DNA of 64,000 nucleotides from Diploptera punctata (GCA_030220185.1 JASPKZ010010272.1:3831501-3895500); one strand, 5' to 3'; shown: positions 40,966-51,430, counted from the stretch's first letter. The notes: generated from the letters alone by a model not told the origin. Translations and numbers: made by a program.

Positions 40966-41929
40966 GGAGTGTGGTCATTAGGGTCTAGTGAGTCTGTAAT
41001 AGTAGTGATGTGTGGAGAGTTAGGGACATTCTTCAATAGAGTTATATCTAGATAGCGGAATTTGTTCCACGATGCCGATGACTTACTTGTACTGGTATTG
41101 ACTGTACTGAGGGGGTGGGATGGGGTGTATCAAGTCTGCTTACCTATCGGGCGATTTTTCTGTAATATAAACATTAGGGCCCTAATACAATAAAATAAAC
41201 AACGGTCATGCATTGCTTACAAGGCAATGAAAAGTTTTAAGACAAATATTGCCCTATCGCATGCACATTTGTTTTCGTTTTGGGGTGGCATTTCAGTACA
41301 CGTAATATCAGGTACACACAATATCAATTACCTATGTACTCTACCATAACTCCACTTCTTTACTAAATGAAACGTTTTGTGCGTCTTTCTACATGACAGA
41401 GCTCTGTTCATAGCCCGGTAGATATGCAGTAATGTGATACACCCCATTCCATCCCCTTCGCGCGTATTCTCGTACAGCCTCTCTATAGTCTGTATGCCAA
41501 CATAAGTAAAAAAAAAAAAAAAACAATATAAAATAAAATTATGTGGTAAATTATACTGATAAATTTGATTTGCCAAGTGATTTGTAAATGAATTTGGATG
41601 ACAGTAACTTATAAGGTAACAAGATATGTTTGTGTCCACCTTTCAACGAGAAAAATAACCTCATACAACAAGTAAGTAACGGTATATAATCTACTAGAAA
41701 TCAGCTTCTGAGAGCAATATCTGCTTCACATTTTAAATATGTATCGCTTGAATACAATTGAATTGTGCATGCTTGAGTATGAATTCTAAATTGTTCATTT
41801 TTATATACCGTACTATTATCGTAGATTTATAGAAACACATTTACAATTATAAGTGCTCATACTATTTATAAACGAAATAATTTGGAATAGAAAATGTTAT
41901 AAACTAATAATACATTTTTTCATACTAAT
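40966..41929. other. No recognised feature
   Basis: Mixed sequence with a poly-A run near 41505 and no conserved coding signal. Confidence 0.45.
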
Positions 41930-42020
41930 TCAATGGCACTATTGAACCCGAAGGTTCATGGCCGCGCGGACATTAGTTCTCCATACATCCATATCTCGAG
42001 GTAATGATTTCCAATTGACA
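41930..42020 (-). pseudogene. LINE 3' terminus, same family as 3262-3560
   Basis: The minus-strand reading VNWKSLPRDMDVWRTNVRAA followed by MNLRVQ and a stop gives the last 30 residues of the endonuclease-reverse transcriptase LINE. It is 5' truncated. Confidence 0.65.
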
Positions 42021-42067
42021 AGAATTCCCATTAATAGTCCTTCCTGAGAACCGAATGGGGGACTATT

Positions 42068-42290
42068 TTAACTCCTGAAATTTTTATCCCAGTGGAACCA
42101 ATGTCCGCGTTTCTTGACGGTTTTATTTTTACGGTTAAATATCGTCACTCTTTCAACTAAGGTACTTTTTTCGTCTGATTTATCGCCTTCGACTTGTCCG
42201 GTATGGGTATCCCATTCGGCAGCAAATCTACTGCCGGCATAGACATTTTCGTCATACAGCTCGGGTAATTGCTGTGAAAACCGCACGCCA
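42068..42290 (-). CDS. Candidate terminal exon of an unrecognised gene
   Basis: A pyrimidine-rich stretch with TTTGTTTCAG ends at 42291, a good acceptor. From there the frame reads GVRFSQQLPELYDENVYAGS, RFAAEWDTHTGQVEGDKSDE and KSTLVERVTIFNRKNKTVKK, then RGHWFHWDKNFRS and stops at 42068. The composition is balanced and protein-like, with CpG-containing codons unlike the AT-rich surroundings, and there is no resemblance to a transposon protein I know. Seventy-three residues would be encoded. I do not recognise the family; upstream exons would lie at higher coordinates on the minus strand. Confidence 0.45.
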
Positions 42291-42475
42291 CTGAAACAAA
42301 TTATGCATAACCGTAAGTTACTACCTATCCATATTTGAATACTGTTATGTAATGTGACACCTATGTAAATTACATCTACCAATCCAAGTTACCATTACTT
42401 TATTTCATTCATCCATTTTGAGAATTTTCTTCATCATTGAGGGTTTTCTCCAACCAATCTTAATAATTAACATGA

Positions 42476-42478
<3 letters not shown>

Positions 42479-42522
<44 letters not shown>
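42479..42522. repeat. (TA)n(GA)n microsatellite
   Basis: A TA run followed by GAGAGAGAGA. Confidence 0.95.
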
Positions 42523-42599
42523 CTATGGACTTACAGACTATCGGTTTGCAACAAACATTCACAAATTTCCCTTAATTTAAGTTCTTCATCGTTCTCTAT

Positions 42600-43300
42600 C
42601 CTATGTGTCATCTGTCACACCAAATTTACTCATTGAATTTTGAATGTTCTTCTTGGTCTCCTTTTCTGTTCCTTCTTTCAATTTTCCATGCATACACGGC
42701 TTTTGGTAGTCTTCCATCCTGCACTCTTCTTACGTATCCATTCCATTTTAGCCTTTTGTGGTCAATCTCATCCATTATATTTCTTTCTGCAATCATTCAT
42801 TTTCTAATTTCTGTATTTCTAATTTTTTCCAGTCGAGATTTTCTGACAGCTCTTCTCCAAAAATCCATTTCAATTGCAGTTATTCTGTTGATACGGTGTT
42901 GTGTCATTGTGCAAACTTCCGACCCATATAACATTAAACTTACTAGTATGGATTTATAAATTGCTTTGTTCTGTTAATGATGTTTTTTACTTCATAGTAT
43001 AGAGTTTAATATTCCTATGGTTTTTCTTCTATTACTAATGCTTTTTGCTATTTCTTTATTTGATGTTCCATCTTTCTCTATAATTGATCCCAAATAACAG
43101 AAACTATAGCTCTGCTTTATCTTTACCCCATCAATATATAATTCTGGGTCATTTGTTAAATACTCTGTTTTGTTTTTGTTGATTTTCAAAACCCATTTCT
43201 GATATGTTGTAGACAACTGATTACACATATAATTTGCATCTTCTCCATCCTGTGTTATAATTATCTTATCGTCGGCAAAAAGTGATGTAGATATCTTCTA
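42600..43300 (-). pseudogene. LINE reverse transcriptase, C-terminal half
   Basis: On the minus strand: TSLFADDKIIITQDGEDANY (catalytic FADD), then MCNQLSTTYQKWVLKINKNK, TEYLTNDPELYIDGVKIKQS, FCYLGSIIEKDGTSNKEI and, after a frame change, LMLYGSEVCTMTQHRINRIT and RNIMDEIDHKRLKWNGYVRR. The order matches RT palm, thumb and C-terminus of a non-LTR element related to the one at 6616-7690. Frameshifts near 42985 and 42765 inactivate it. Confidence 0.8.
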
Positions 43301-44299
43301 TTACTTAATTAAACATATTAAATAAATTAAACTAATGTACCTATCTTATAGAGTACATTGCCGCCAAACTAACATGGCGGTTGGTAAAGTCAATTTTCAA
43401 TTTCGAATTTCAGGTAAACTAATTTCTAATAGCCGAATTTTACTGATTTTCTGATAGTACCTTCATCGTTTATTGCATACGCTTATACCAAGTTTCGTTG
43501 TGAAACATTGAAAATTGCGACTTACAAAGCGATTTTCAAATTTTCTTTTCATGTGTACTCATACACCTAATAGTCCAATTTTACTGGTTGACGAATTCGA
43601 CCTACTTTTTTTTTTAAATTAATTACTATATTTGGTTTGTATGAAATAAAAATTGACACCGCTAGAATGTATAAAGTATAAGCTGCTCTAAAGAAGGATA
43701 AAAAATAGTATTATTATAAGAAAACAATTCAAATAGCACTGTGATAACCTTATTTGATTAAATGTCATTAATGGTTTATTGGCTCATGTCGCAATTGATA
43801 TATTCTAATAAAACATTATTTTCTTTATATATGGAGCTTAATTAACGGACATAGCTACATAAATATATTTTATGTCACATCATTTTCGGTGTCTACTAGA
43901 TAGCATCTGTGAAGACCTGTAAAAAAATACCAAAAATATTTTCACGAGAACCTCAATAGCATCATTCTATCGGAATTCTCTCTTTAAAAAATCTGGCTCT
44001 GCTGTTCTATGTCAAGTATCAGTCTGTATGTGTTGCAACGAACATGTGATTGCTACCGTCATGTTTGCCAAACATGATATTGAGAACACTTTCCCGCTAT
44101 AATAAATTACCAACATGTTTATTCTAGGTCATATTGCGATTTATGTACTCAATGTATTTCGTTAGCTGAGAAAATGGGAAAGTTAGTGTACACAAGTTCA
44201 GTTACGTTATTGTGATCGCAATCATTTCTTAGCATGTTTCCGATAAGTTGGTTATTCTGTTTGAACCATCACTAATATATATTTTCCATTGTAAGTATG
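43301..44299. other. No recognised feature
   Basis: AT-rich sequence. GTGTACTCATACACC-type dyads near 43554 are short and isolated. Confidence 0.45.
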
Positions 44300-44313
44300 A
44301 CAATTTTAGAATA

Positions 44314-44561
44314 ATATTACAAGATTCCGGGCTATGTGGCCGTGGTCTATAACTGGCGTTTCTTCCAGACGTTTCTCCCTCGACTGCGGAGGGCATCTTC
44401 AGTGGCGAGTGCTTCCAGGGAACACCACCTAGAAGCACTCGTCACTGAAGATGCTCTCCACAGTTGAGGGAGAAACGTCTGGAAGAAACGCCAGTTATAG
44501 ACCACGGCCATATAGCCCGGAATCTTTTAATATGATTATCGGCCATGAAAGCCTGCATTCC
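44314..44561. mobile_element. Palindromic Penelope-derived insert with two hammerhead cores
   Basis: This 248-bp insert is flanked by the 14-bp direct repeat ACAATTTTAGAATA (44300-44313 and 44562-44575). The halves are inverse copies centred near 44427. The minus-strand core (about 44372-44406) reads CACTGAAGATGCCCTCCGCA then GTCGAGGGAGAAACGTCTGG. The plus-strand core reads CACTGAAGATGCTCTCCACA then GTTGAGGGAGAAACGTCTGG. Both keep CUGAAGA, GAAA and ACGUC, with one or two mismatches in stem II. The end GGCCATGAAAGCCTGCATTC matches the 3' end of the PLE at 34357. Confidence 0.8.
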
Positions 44562-44575
44562 ACAATTTTAGAATA

Positions 44576-45231
44576 GTTTTACCTCATCGTGTCATTTAAT
44601 TTTAAGGCATTTCTCGCATTTTCTTTTGAAAAACTACAAGCATACGCAATATATAGCCTATTAATCAAGTAATTATTCACATACTTCTACAATGATTGGT
44701 GTATTTCTTTTTGTTTGAATTTATAGACTAATAGAATATCCAAAAACTCTTCGTATAGGCCTATATGCGCTCGGGTGAGTGTGTTCTAGCCACCTTGTGC
44801 GAAAACGGCAGCACGAAAATGCAATGGAACACACACAATACGTAATATTGTTAGAATATTTTCTTAAGATTATAATTGTTGCAATTCAACTGCAGCTAAA
44901 ATAGAATCAAACTACTGTACATTCCATCGTTAAAACAGTTTAATGATGCCTTCACAAAAATGCATGGCGAACACAATAAAAACACAAGCTTACACTCAAA
45001 GATCGTAAAACCAGCATAGCCTAAGATGTTAGCATCAATAAATAAGAATTAAAATAAAAAGTTTATTTTTTTTAGAAATCAAATATATCACTGTTCTTAA
45101 CATCACATTATAGCCCAAGTAGATGTATACTTGTATATTATGCCTACATAAAACTGTGAATTACGTATAATATAATAAGAACTTTTTACAAAGATAAGCT
45201 CATATAATTCTCAACAATTTTACCATAAGTA
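44576..45231. other. No recognised feature
   Basis: AT-rich DNA with no motif that I can assign. Confidence 0.45.
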
Positions 45232-46012
45232 ATGCCACGAGTGATTTCCAAATTATCGATAAATTCACAATGTCAGGAAGTGACGAGTGAATTTATCTAG
45301 AGAATTTGGAAATCAAAAGTGGCATTTGTTAGTACTATTTAACGAATAAAATTAAGCTGTTTAGTCACAAATCGTTATTTAAATATAGTTATTTTAAAAT
45401 ATTTATATATTTAATGTAAACGTCAATGTTTGAAAACAAATGAGAAACGTTTGTTATTTTTTTATTTGTTCATCACTGCAATCAGATATTATTTATTGCC
45501 AAAGATCACAATATTGTAAGAATGCACTTTAGTTGAGAAAAAATAAAACATCAAACTGTTTAAAACCAACATTATAGATTAACTAATTTCTGATGTCCTA
45601 TGATGTAAAAATGTCAATTACATTTTTTTCTGGAACGTAAATACCTGGGAAATAATACGTTTAAGAAAGTGCAAACAGTGGTTTCTTTTTATTGTGGTAT
45701 AATCAATTACTACGAATGTTTTTCTATATCCCGCAAGCAGTTGTTTACATTCGTGCACTATACGCTATATACAATCTCGTAGCCACTTGCATTTTCTGAT
45801 ATAAATTGCTATATTTAACGTATTTCTTAGAAAGTCAGTCACTGCAAAATAATGCTCTGACCTTTTCAAAATGTTAAAAAGGAGGAGCTTGATTTAAATG
45901 TGATAAAATTAAATTGATAAAATCGAGGTGAAAAACGACTGTGATTGGTTGTAAATCAAAATTCATTAAAATGTCATTGGTCATTGACTCTCATTTGGGG
46001 AGTCAAACAAAA
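45232..46012. mobile_element. Foldback family, third copy (empty site for the piggyBac)
   Basis: It starts with the inverted-repeat core (45232-45325: ATGCCACGAGTGATTTCCAA facing TTGGAAATCAAAAGTGGCAT). It continues with the inverse of the 37000-37360 interior, then the P-block in direct orientation (45545-45890), and ends with the outer arm (45945-46012, GGTGAAAAACGACTGTGATT). It shows what a less rearranged unit looks like and supplies the TTAA empty site at 45661. Confidence 0.6.
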
Positions 46013-47573
46013 TTGTCGAAGTACTCCACCAATGATATTTAATTTCGAATTGAATTGTCACAAAGTACCGGTATAGTGAATAAATTATCACAGGCCTAGG
46101 CTTAAAAACATGAAATGTTTAAATAGTTGCATAGCCTACATTTATAAAGTTAAACGATGGCAGCCCCATCACAGGCCTTGCCTTCCTTTGGCCAGCAACC
46201 AATCGAAGGGACTATTATTATGCTTTCAAGTCTTATATGAGAATTTCCCGGAAGTACGGAGGAGGAAAAATTTTCTATAGGATCGTAACAGGCCTTGGCC
46301 TAATACTTGGAAGGAAGAAGAAGAACATTAAAGTAGAAAAGTCAATGTGACGTAATATTTAATTACCAGCGAAGTAATTAATCACAGTTTATTCATCAAA
46401 AGAAGATACTTCAAATGCAAAAGTGTGAAGTGTTATCCCAGAAATTGTACTTATTCATAGTAGTACACAATCATTGCAGAAAAATTATTAAAAAGTTATC
46501 TCTACAAAAATGCAATTATTAAAATTAATAAATCACACCAGCATGTTTTTGCAATTCATATTGATTCATTTCCAAAAAATTGAAAAATTCGTACCGAGTA
46601 TATTCACAATTTATAATATTGGTTCATTTCCTTAAAGCTCGAAATTCTGATATTGTCAGAAATTAGTAATTTATTTCACAATTTCCTCATAATTTATTTT
46701 CCTTTACAGATTTCATTTAATTAGTGGTACTCGGATAAGTAATGTTGCATAAATATTGACCCTTGGAAAACCTCTAAGAAGCAGCTTGTAATAAAGAGTG
46801 TACTATATTTAAAGCGATTCATATGTTTAAAATACTAGACTACTGGTCCTGAAGCAGAACGCCTATTGAATTAAGGACGTTTGGAGATATCTATATCTCA
46901 CTTAACGTAAAAGGAAGAGAATATAATTAAGTGGACTGCATTTCACATGCGAAGAATATTTATTAGTTCCTAGTTTTGGAACTAAATTCCTCAAAATGAT
47001 GACGTTACATTTTACAGAAAACATCAGTCCTCCTATAATCCTAATCTTGTTACAGCATAAAAATAAAATCGTTCAGACATGCTTCATATTATGGACATCT
47101 CTGATTTATTAGTGAATATCAAAATTGTGGATATTTGATCACCTCTACAATAGAGGTATTGTAAGAAACTGCCTATCTCACTACATACTCAATATTTTTT
47201 TCTCTCTCCTTATTTACTTTATACGTTTAAGTTTAAAGTAAGATTTATCTTTGCTGGAAACTACTGGCTATTTAACAACGCACATGTGCATTTAGACTCT
47301 TCCCATTTTTTTAAGAATACTAACTTGTAATATGTACCTAAGTATAGTTTTACTTCTACATTAGTCTACTCACATCATTATAATTGTTAGGATATTCATG
47401 GAATATGTGCCAGTGCCATACAAGTTTACATATTTGTGGTATATATAGTTTTAAATTTTTTGTTAATACAAGTAAATGTATAGATGAAGACTGAGCTCAA
47501 ATACCCGTACAGCTATGCGGAAAGAATATGAGGGTAACAGCTTTTGTGAAGTTATTACTACGTGAAGTGATCC
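46013..47573. other. No recognised feature
   Basis: AT-rich DNA. The 46150-46320 stretch has somewhat higher G+C (ACAGGCCTTGCCTTCC, AGGCCTTGGCCTAA) but no coding signal or second copy here. Confidence 0.45.
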
Positions 47574-47842
47574 CACTAGGCCTTAGGGGCAGTAGAATGT
47601 TTAGATTCTACTTTTCTACACAATCTGTACTTGATGTCAGTCGGGTTGTCAGCCATGCAAGACGGCCGCCTTTATCCCCAGAACAAGCGCCTGGTACTCA
47701 TTTTCGTCAGAGGCTTGAGTTGACCTCAAGGACATAGTACCGCCAGAAGGTATGGGCCAATTTGAAAATCCTGTCCCCACCGGGACTCGAACCTTCGATC
47801 TTCCGACTAGTAGCGTATTAACCATCTACGCTACGGCGTGCA
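47574..47842 (-). mobile_element. SINE family C, minus-strand copy
   Basis: Inverse of the 57804 copy: AAGTGATCCCAC at the left, GACGGCCGCCTTTATCCCCA, AGCGCCTGGTACTCATTTTC, the box B inverse CACCGGGACTCGAACCTTCG and the head inverse CTACGCTACGGCGTGCA at the right. Divergence is moderate. Confidence 0.75.
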
Positions 47843-48478
47843 CCCGTGATTATTGCTAGCCACTATTTTATTAACGTTTCATAAAACATTGGTTTAACTT
47901 TACCTACATGACTAGAGAAACAAAGCAAGTTGAAAAGTCAATGTTTCTGTTTTAGGGATTAGCATCTGTCAACATGGATAATGTAAACTACTTCCCGCTG
48001 CCGACTCCTCGCATTTCTATTGCAGCATTTTTTTATCTGAATCGACAATATTTCCGTTTGGTGGGATTGTCGCCTATCCCTAAGATTGTCAGTGATATTG
48101 TCCAAATGCTGATTTTCTAACCTGTTATGTACTCGTATATGATGTGGGACCAACAGCTTTGGCTTCTTTAAATAAAGAAGTTTCCTCATTCGAAAAATTC
48201 TATCGATCTTCGTAGACCTCGTTTCTAGAGGAGGATGCGGTATATACAGTGTCTATATAATTTAAATAGTGAATACAATATCTTAATTTAAGTTATTTCA
48301 GACCAATTTGACAGATTATGAGAATCAATTTATTTGTCAGTCTATTTCTTCCATTAATTTTTTATTTACCATAACCTTCCCGCGACTCATGAATCTCCTC
48401 TAAAATAAGTATAGTGAACGTTTATGTATATAAAATTTAAAATCAATCCTACTCCTTTTCTTGCAGATGGCTAAAAAT
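47843..48478. other. Unassigned; one minus-strand open frame
   Basis: A 76-codon frame (47959-48189, minus) reads VPHHIRVHNRLENQHLDNIT then DNLRDRRQSH. It may be the end of a retroelement, but no diagnostic motif is present. The remainder is AT-rich. Confidence 0.25.
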
Positions 48479-48542
48479 CAGGGATCACTGTATCCATATT
48501 CCCTGGGTTTTCATGGCTTGCTAACGGGTATATTTATATTTA
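48479..48542 (+). other. Candidate short exon after a strong splice acceptor
   Basis: CTACTCCTTTTCTTGCAG (ending 48466) precedes ATGGCTAAAAATCAGGGATC, reading MAKNQGSLYPYSLGFHGLLT before a possible GGTATAT donor. The actual ATG is at 48467. The polypyrimidine-AG is better than chance expectation by eye, but neither the peptide nor the donor is decisive. Confidence 0.2.
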
Positions 48543-48940
48543 ATTTTTTTCCTATAGAAAGTAGCTTATAGTGGAAAAATAAATATATTATTGTATTTGT
48601 TATAAATTTAGGTATATTCTATTCTCCTAATTTAGGTATATTCTATTCTCCTTAAGTAATGCAATAAAATTATAATGTTGCATGGTAAATATTGAAATTT
48701 CTATAAAATTACATATAAATAGCACAAAGTTTTTAATCGGACTTCTTTATAATTTTTGGAAAGAGGGAATAAGTTTAACGAAGGCTAACTTTAAAATTAA
48801 TGCAACAAGAAGATAATAAGGACCACTGTCCAGTATTGTTTCAGGAGCTCTTTTCGATTTCCCAAATAAAATATAATTATTAATTAAATAAAAATAAAAC
48901 TTAGTTTTATTTGATTTTCATATTTATTAAGATATATTCA

Positions 48941-48977
48941 GTGACAGCTGTTTCGGTACACTGTACCTTCTTCAGAC
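48941..48977 (-). ncRNA. Hammerhead ribozyme candidate, lineage 2
   Basis: On the minus strand: CUGAAGA, A-GGUAC-AGU-GUACC (stem II, 5 bp), GAAA, then ACAGCUGUC, in which ACAG/CUGU is a palindromic stem III that can pair between two molecules, with GUC as the cleavage triplet, followed by AC. Stem I is weak next to the core (GU/AC). All core consensus bases are present. Confidence 0.65.
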
Positions 48978-49060
48978 ATGTTAACAAATTATGAATTGTG
49001 GTATTATAGTACATATCAACTGATCTAAGCAACAATACAACAATCATTTATTTAAATTTT

Positions 49061-49366
49061 TTAATTTAACAAAGGCGATTCATTCAAATCAAGTTGAGAA
49101 TTTAACAGTTTATTACTACTTTTCAATTTATATATTTCTACAGCTTCCAAAAGGTCCAACTTCTTACCCTTAACACAAACATGTAAAATTTCAAAATTTG
49201 GATCGAAACAATGATTAAATTGGAATAGGTGGTTAACATATTTTGAACATTCTAAATTTCTGTTATATGCTCTCATATTATTATATCTCATAATATTATT
49301 AGATAAGGTGATTATGTAGCTGGCATTTTGAAATAAGCCAATCAAACAAAACTTCAATTTTAACAA
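49061..49366 (-). pseudogene. Penelope-like protein, C-terminal fragment
   Basis: An open frame of 101 codons. The first 30 residues (LKFCLIGLFQNASYIITLSN) are a degraded GIY-YIG neighbourhood in which the YIG triplet is no longer clear. Residues 35-95 carry the conserved HL...H...EILH...KGKKLDLLEAVEIYKL...LLNSQ block. The RT and most of the nuclease are missing. It ends at a stop before the hammerhead-bearing 3' UTR, as in intact elements. Confidence 0.7.
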
Positions 49367-49378
49367 TTATGGAATTCA

Positions 49379-49889
49379 TTAGATCTAGTCACACAGCATT
49401 GTTTAGCATATAATTTTAATTTAGTATATTATTAATAATGATGCAGTATTATATTTTTGAAACTGAATGTTTACACAGTGAATTTCATGGTTATTTTACA
49501 AGTAATTATATTGATACAATATAAACTTTTAGATACTCCCATACACCATGATTACACCAAAGACAAGTGGAATTTTAAAAGGCAAGAATAGACCTGTACT
49601 ACCATAAATACATTGGCTATTGATAACTTCTATTCTAAGATCTTAGATGCAAAGGCAAATAAAAATAAAATTCTATTTAAAAAAAAATGGGTAATGTCTC
49701 GATGCCTTTTCCCATCTAAGTACATCTAATTTAGATACAAGTAAAAATTCAACCCTACAGTTACCAGTCAACTTTAAGAGTTGCTTAATCCCAAATAAAC
49801 GAAATTGGCTACATGTAAGAAGCAAATTAAATTAAATTTACGAACTTGAATTTCATACATTTAAGTTATTTGCATATGCAAGTAGCATA
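49379..49889. other. No recognised feature
   Basis: AT-rich DNA with no assignable motif. Confidence 0.45.
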
Positions 49890-50131
49890 TCGTCGGTAGG
49901 CAATGAAAACCTCGTAACTCCAACAGTCATTGAAAACCACGTAACTCCAGAAATATGATGCATAACCTGTTGAGAACACAGACTTCAAATTTATTAATAA
50001 CTTGACTTGTATTCCGTAGTAAAATACGTGGGAACTATTCTTATCAATTTCAATAATAACTTAAAAGTTATTTTTTCTCTTGTAAAATTTTACCAAAATG
50101 GAGTTACGAGGTTTTCATTGCCTACCGACGA
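49890..50131. mobile_element. MITE with about 33-bp perfect inverted repeats
   Basis: It is 242 bp between TA dinucleotides (49888-49889, 50132-50133). Both termini start TCGTCGGTAGGCAATGAAAA and continue identically through CCTCGTAACTCCA. A degraded third copy of the motif (GTCATTGAAAACCACGTAAC) lies just inside the left end. TA target and length suggest a Tc1/mariner-type MITE. Confidence 0.75.
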
Positions 50132-50133
50132 TA

Positions 50134-50273
50134 TTTAAATAATATGGGGGGGGGAATCTAATAATAAAGTTCAAAATTAATGTACTGCTTAAAATATGAC
50201 AGCTTTACGTAACGAAATCAGAATATCACATGTATCTACGGACATCGCTTAGTGTTTATTTACAAACACTAGC
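50134..50273. other. Spacer between MITE and CpG-rich island
   Basis: AT-rich, with a short G-run at about 50145; nothing recognised. Confidence 0.4.
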
Positions 50274-50594
50274 TCACGTGTTCTCAAGTAAGCACGTGAT
50301 GTCGAGTTTGACAGTACCTGCCAGTAAGTCCACACACCGGTGCATTCTCAGACTGGAAGTGCCTTGCCTCTTGCTGCGATGAATGTATACTTGAAAACAT
50401 TTGCAGCATGCAACCGCTTCATTGCATAAGGAACCATCAGCCAAAATTCGCACTTTGCCAAACTGTTCCCAAACATCGCTGGCCCGTCTGTTGGACAGTA
50501 ATGTGCTTTTCTCGGGTTCTACTATGGCCTTACCAGAGAGTAATAAGGCGCGAATTTCCTCCTTACTCACCGAGGTCTCCATGACGTCTGTCAT
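50274..50594 (-). CDS. BED-type zinc finger frame (hAT-like N-terminus)
   Basis: From ATG 50594 the frame reads MTDVMETSVSKEEIRALLLS then GKAIVEPEKS, followed by SDVWEQFGKVRILADGSLCN, AVACCKCFQVYIHRSKRQGT and SSLRMHRC. SDVW-F...C-x2-C...GTSSL--H-C is the BED finger typical of insect hAT (hobo/Ac/Tam3) transposases and genes derived from them. Its ATG overlaps the stop of the preceding SANT-like frame (ATGA, 50591-50594), so the two may once have been one protein separated by a frameshift. No dimerisation domain or DDE core follows. Confidence 0.55.
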   Translation of the reverse strand: MTDVMETSVSKEEIRALLLSGKAIVEPEKSTLLSNRRASDVWEQFGKVRILADGSLCNEAVACCKCFQVYIHRSKRQGTSSLRMHRCVDLLAGTVKLDITCLLENT

Positions 50595-51019
50595 GCGAGT
50601 ATCCGCTTGCGGACGGATAAGCCATCCGTATCCGCTGCGTTGCCATACTTACCTAGAAGCTTTTCTAAGAGACTCCGCCTATCCGGGGTATCCCTTTCGC
50701 GACTGGTAAGGATTTCGAGGACGGCCCGCGAAGTCGGGTCTCGTCCAGGTTTGCTGGTATTCTTGGCCTCCCATTTGAGGTATGTCCATTTTTTTCTCAC
50801 GTCGCTTTCGGTACGAACAATGCCTTCCACCGTCGACACCACTTTGGCCACCTCGAGCCATGCTTGGGCCCAGCCTTGTCCACCGGCCACTCCAAACAAC
50901 ACGGTGTCTCTGTGTTTGCGTACACTGTTAAGTAGAACCTCAACTTCGCGCGCGGTGAAGTTAGTTTTGCGAGGTTTGTTCACGGGAAGTTGGGCCTTGA
51001 GCATAATGTGCGGCTTCAT
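50591..51019 (-). CDS. Myb/SANT-like DNA-binding frame
   Basis: The first in-frame ATG is at 51019 (MKPHIMLKAQLPVNKPRKTN). Residues about 15-90 read KPRKTNFTAREVEVLLNSVR, HRDTVLFGVAGGQGW, AQAWLEVAKVVSTVEGIVRT and ESDVRKKWTYLKWEAKN. This is a trihelix Myb/SANT-like domain (F-x-E-x-LL...W--i...V-...R----+KW--LK) as in NAIF1- and Harbinger-associated proteins and zeste-like regulators. The frame ends LSVRKRILA at TGA 50591 and overlaps the BED frame. It sits in a GC- and CpG-rich island quite unlike its surroundings, so it may be a host gene start or a young transposon gene. Confidence 0.6.
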   Translation of the reverse strand: MKPHIMLKAQLPVNKPRKTNFTAREVEVLLNSVRKHRDTVLFGVAGGQGWAQAWLEVAKVVSTVEGIVRTESDVRKKWTYLKWEAKNTSKPGRDPTSRAVLEILTSRERDTPDRRSLLEKLLGKYGNAADTDGLSVRKRILA

Positions 51020-51430
51020 AACATTCACGCACGCACTCCAATCAATACATTTCACATGGTCTCGCAAAAAACAACACGCCGCTTCTTCCTGCCGGCACAC
51101 AAATAACAGCAAGCTCCACCACTCTCCAGACAACTAACCGGTCGTTGCCCGGGGGAAGGGGGGGAGTTCGGGTCAAATGCGGCCGCGTTGCCAAATTTCA
51201 CGCGTTCCCAAGATCCAGCAGCCCGGCTGCCATATTTAAATTTTGCTGCAATGCCGGATTTAAGACGAGCTGGATCAATAGTTTGAAAACAGGTAACAAA
51301 AAATGGCCGGCGGGGTGGGAACGAGAATTATGACACTTAGGGAGAGAAATTTGAGGCGCCGGCTGGTGGGTGATCGCGGCAGCTTCACTTTCGCTGCCAG
51401 CGTGACCAACAATGCAGCGCGACTTCATTC

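Larger units (their letters stand above)
48941..49378 (-). mobile_element. Penelope-like element 3' end, lineage 2
   Basis: The coding piece (49061-49366) reads NLECSKYVNHLFQFNHCFDP, then EILHVCVKGKKLDLLEAVEI and YKLKSSNKLLNSQLDLN. This is the segment after the GIY-YIG core in Penelope-like proteins (S-Y-HL...H...EILH...KG+-LDLLE-EIY...LLN-Q). About 100 bases after the stop a hammerhead (48941-48977) occurs. It is 5' truncated; the flanks of this copy were not resolved. Confidence 0.7.
50274..51430. promoter_or_regulatory. CpG-rich island
   Basis: A sharply higher G+C and CpG content than the flanks, covering the SANT and BED frames and about 400 bases upstream of the first ATG (up to about 51430). 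In sparsely methylated insect genomes such patches mark conserved 5' gene regions or recently inserted DNA. Confidence 0.4.

Noticed and set aside
41328..41639. 103-codon minus-strand open frame
   Set aside because: Contains a poly-A-derived phenylalanine run and no motif.
50607..51137. A long plus-strand open frame opposite the SANT frame
   Set aside because: It mirrors the SANT-like minus frame codon for codon in a GC-rich stretch; only the minus strand shows domain motifs.
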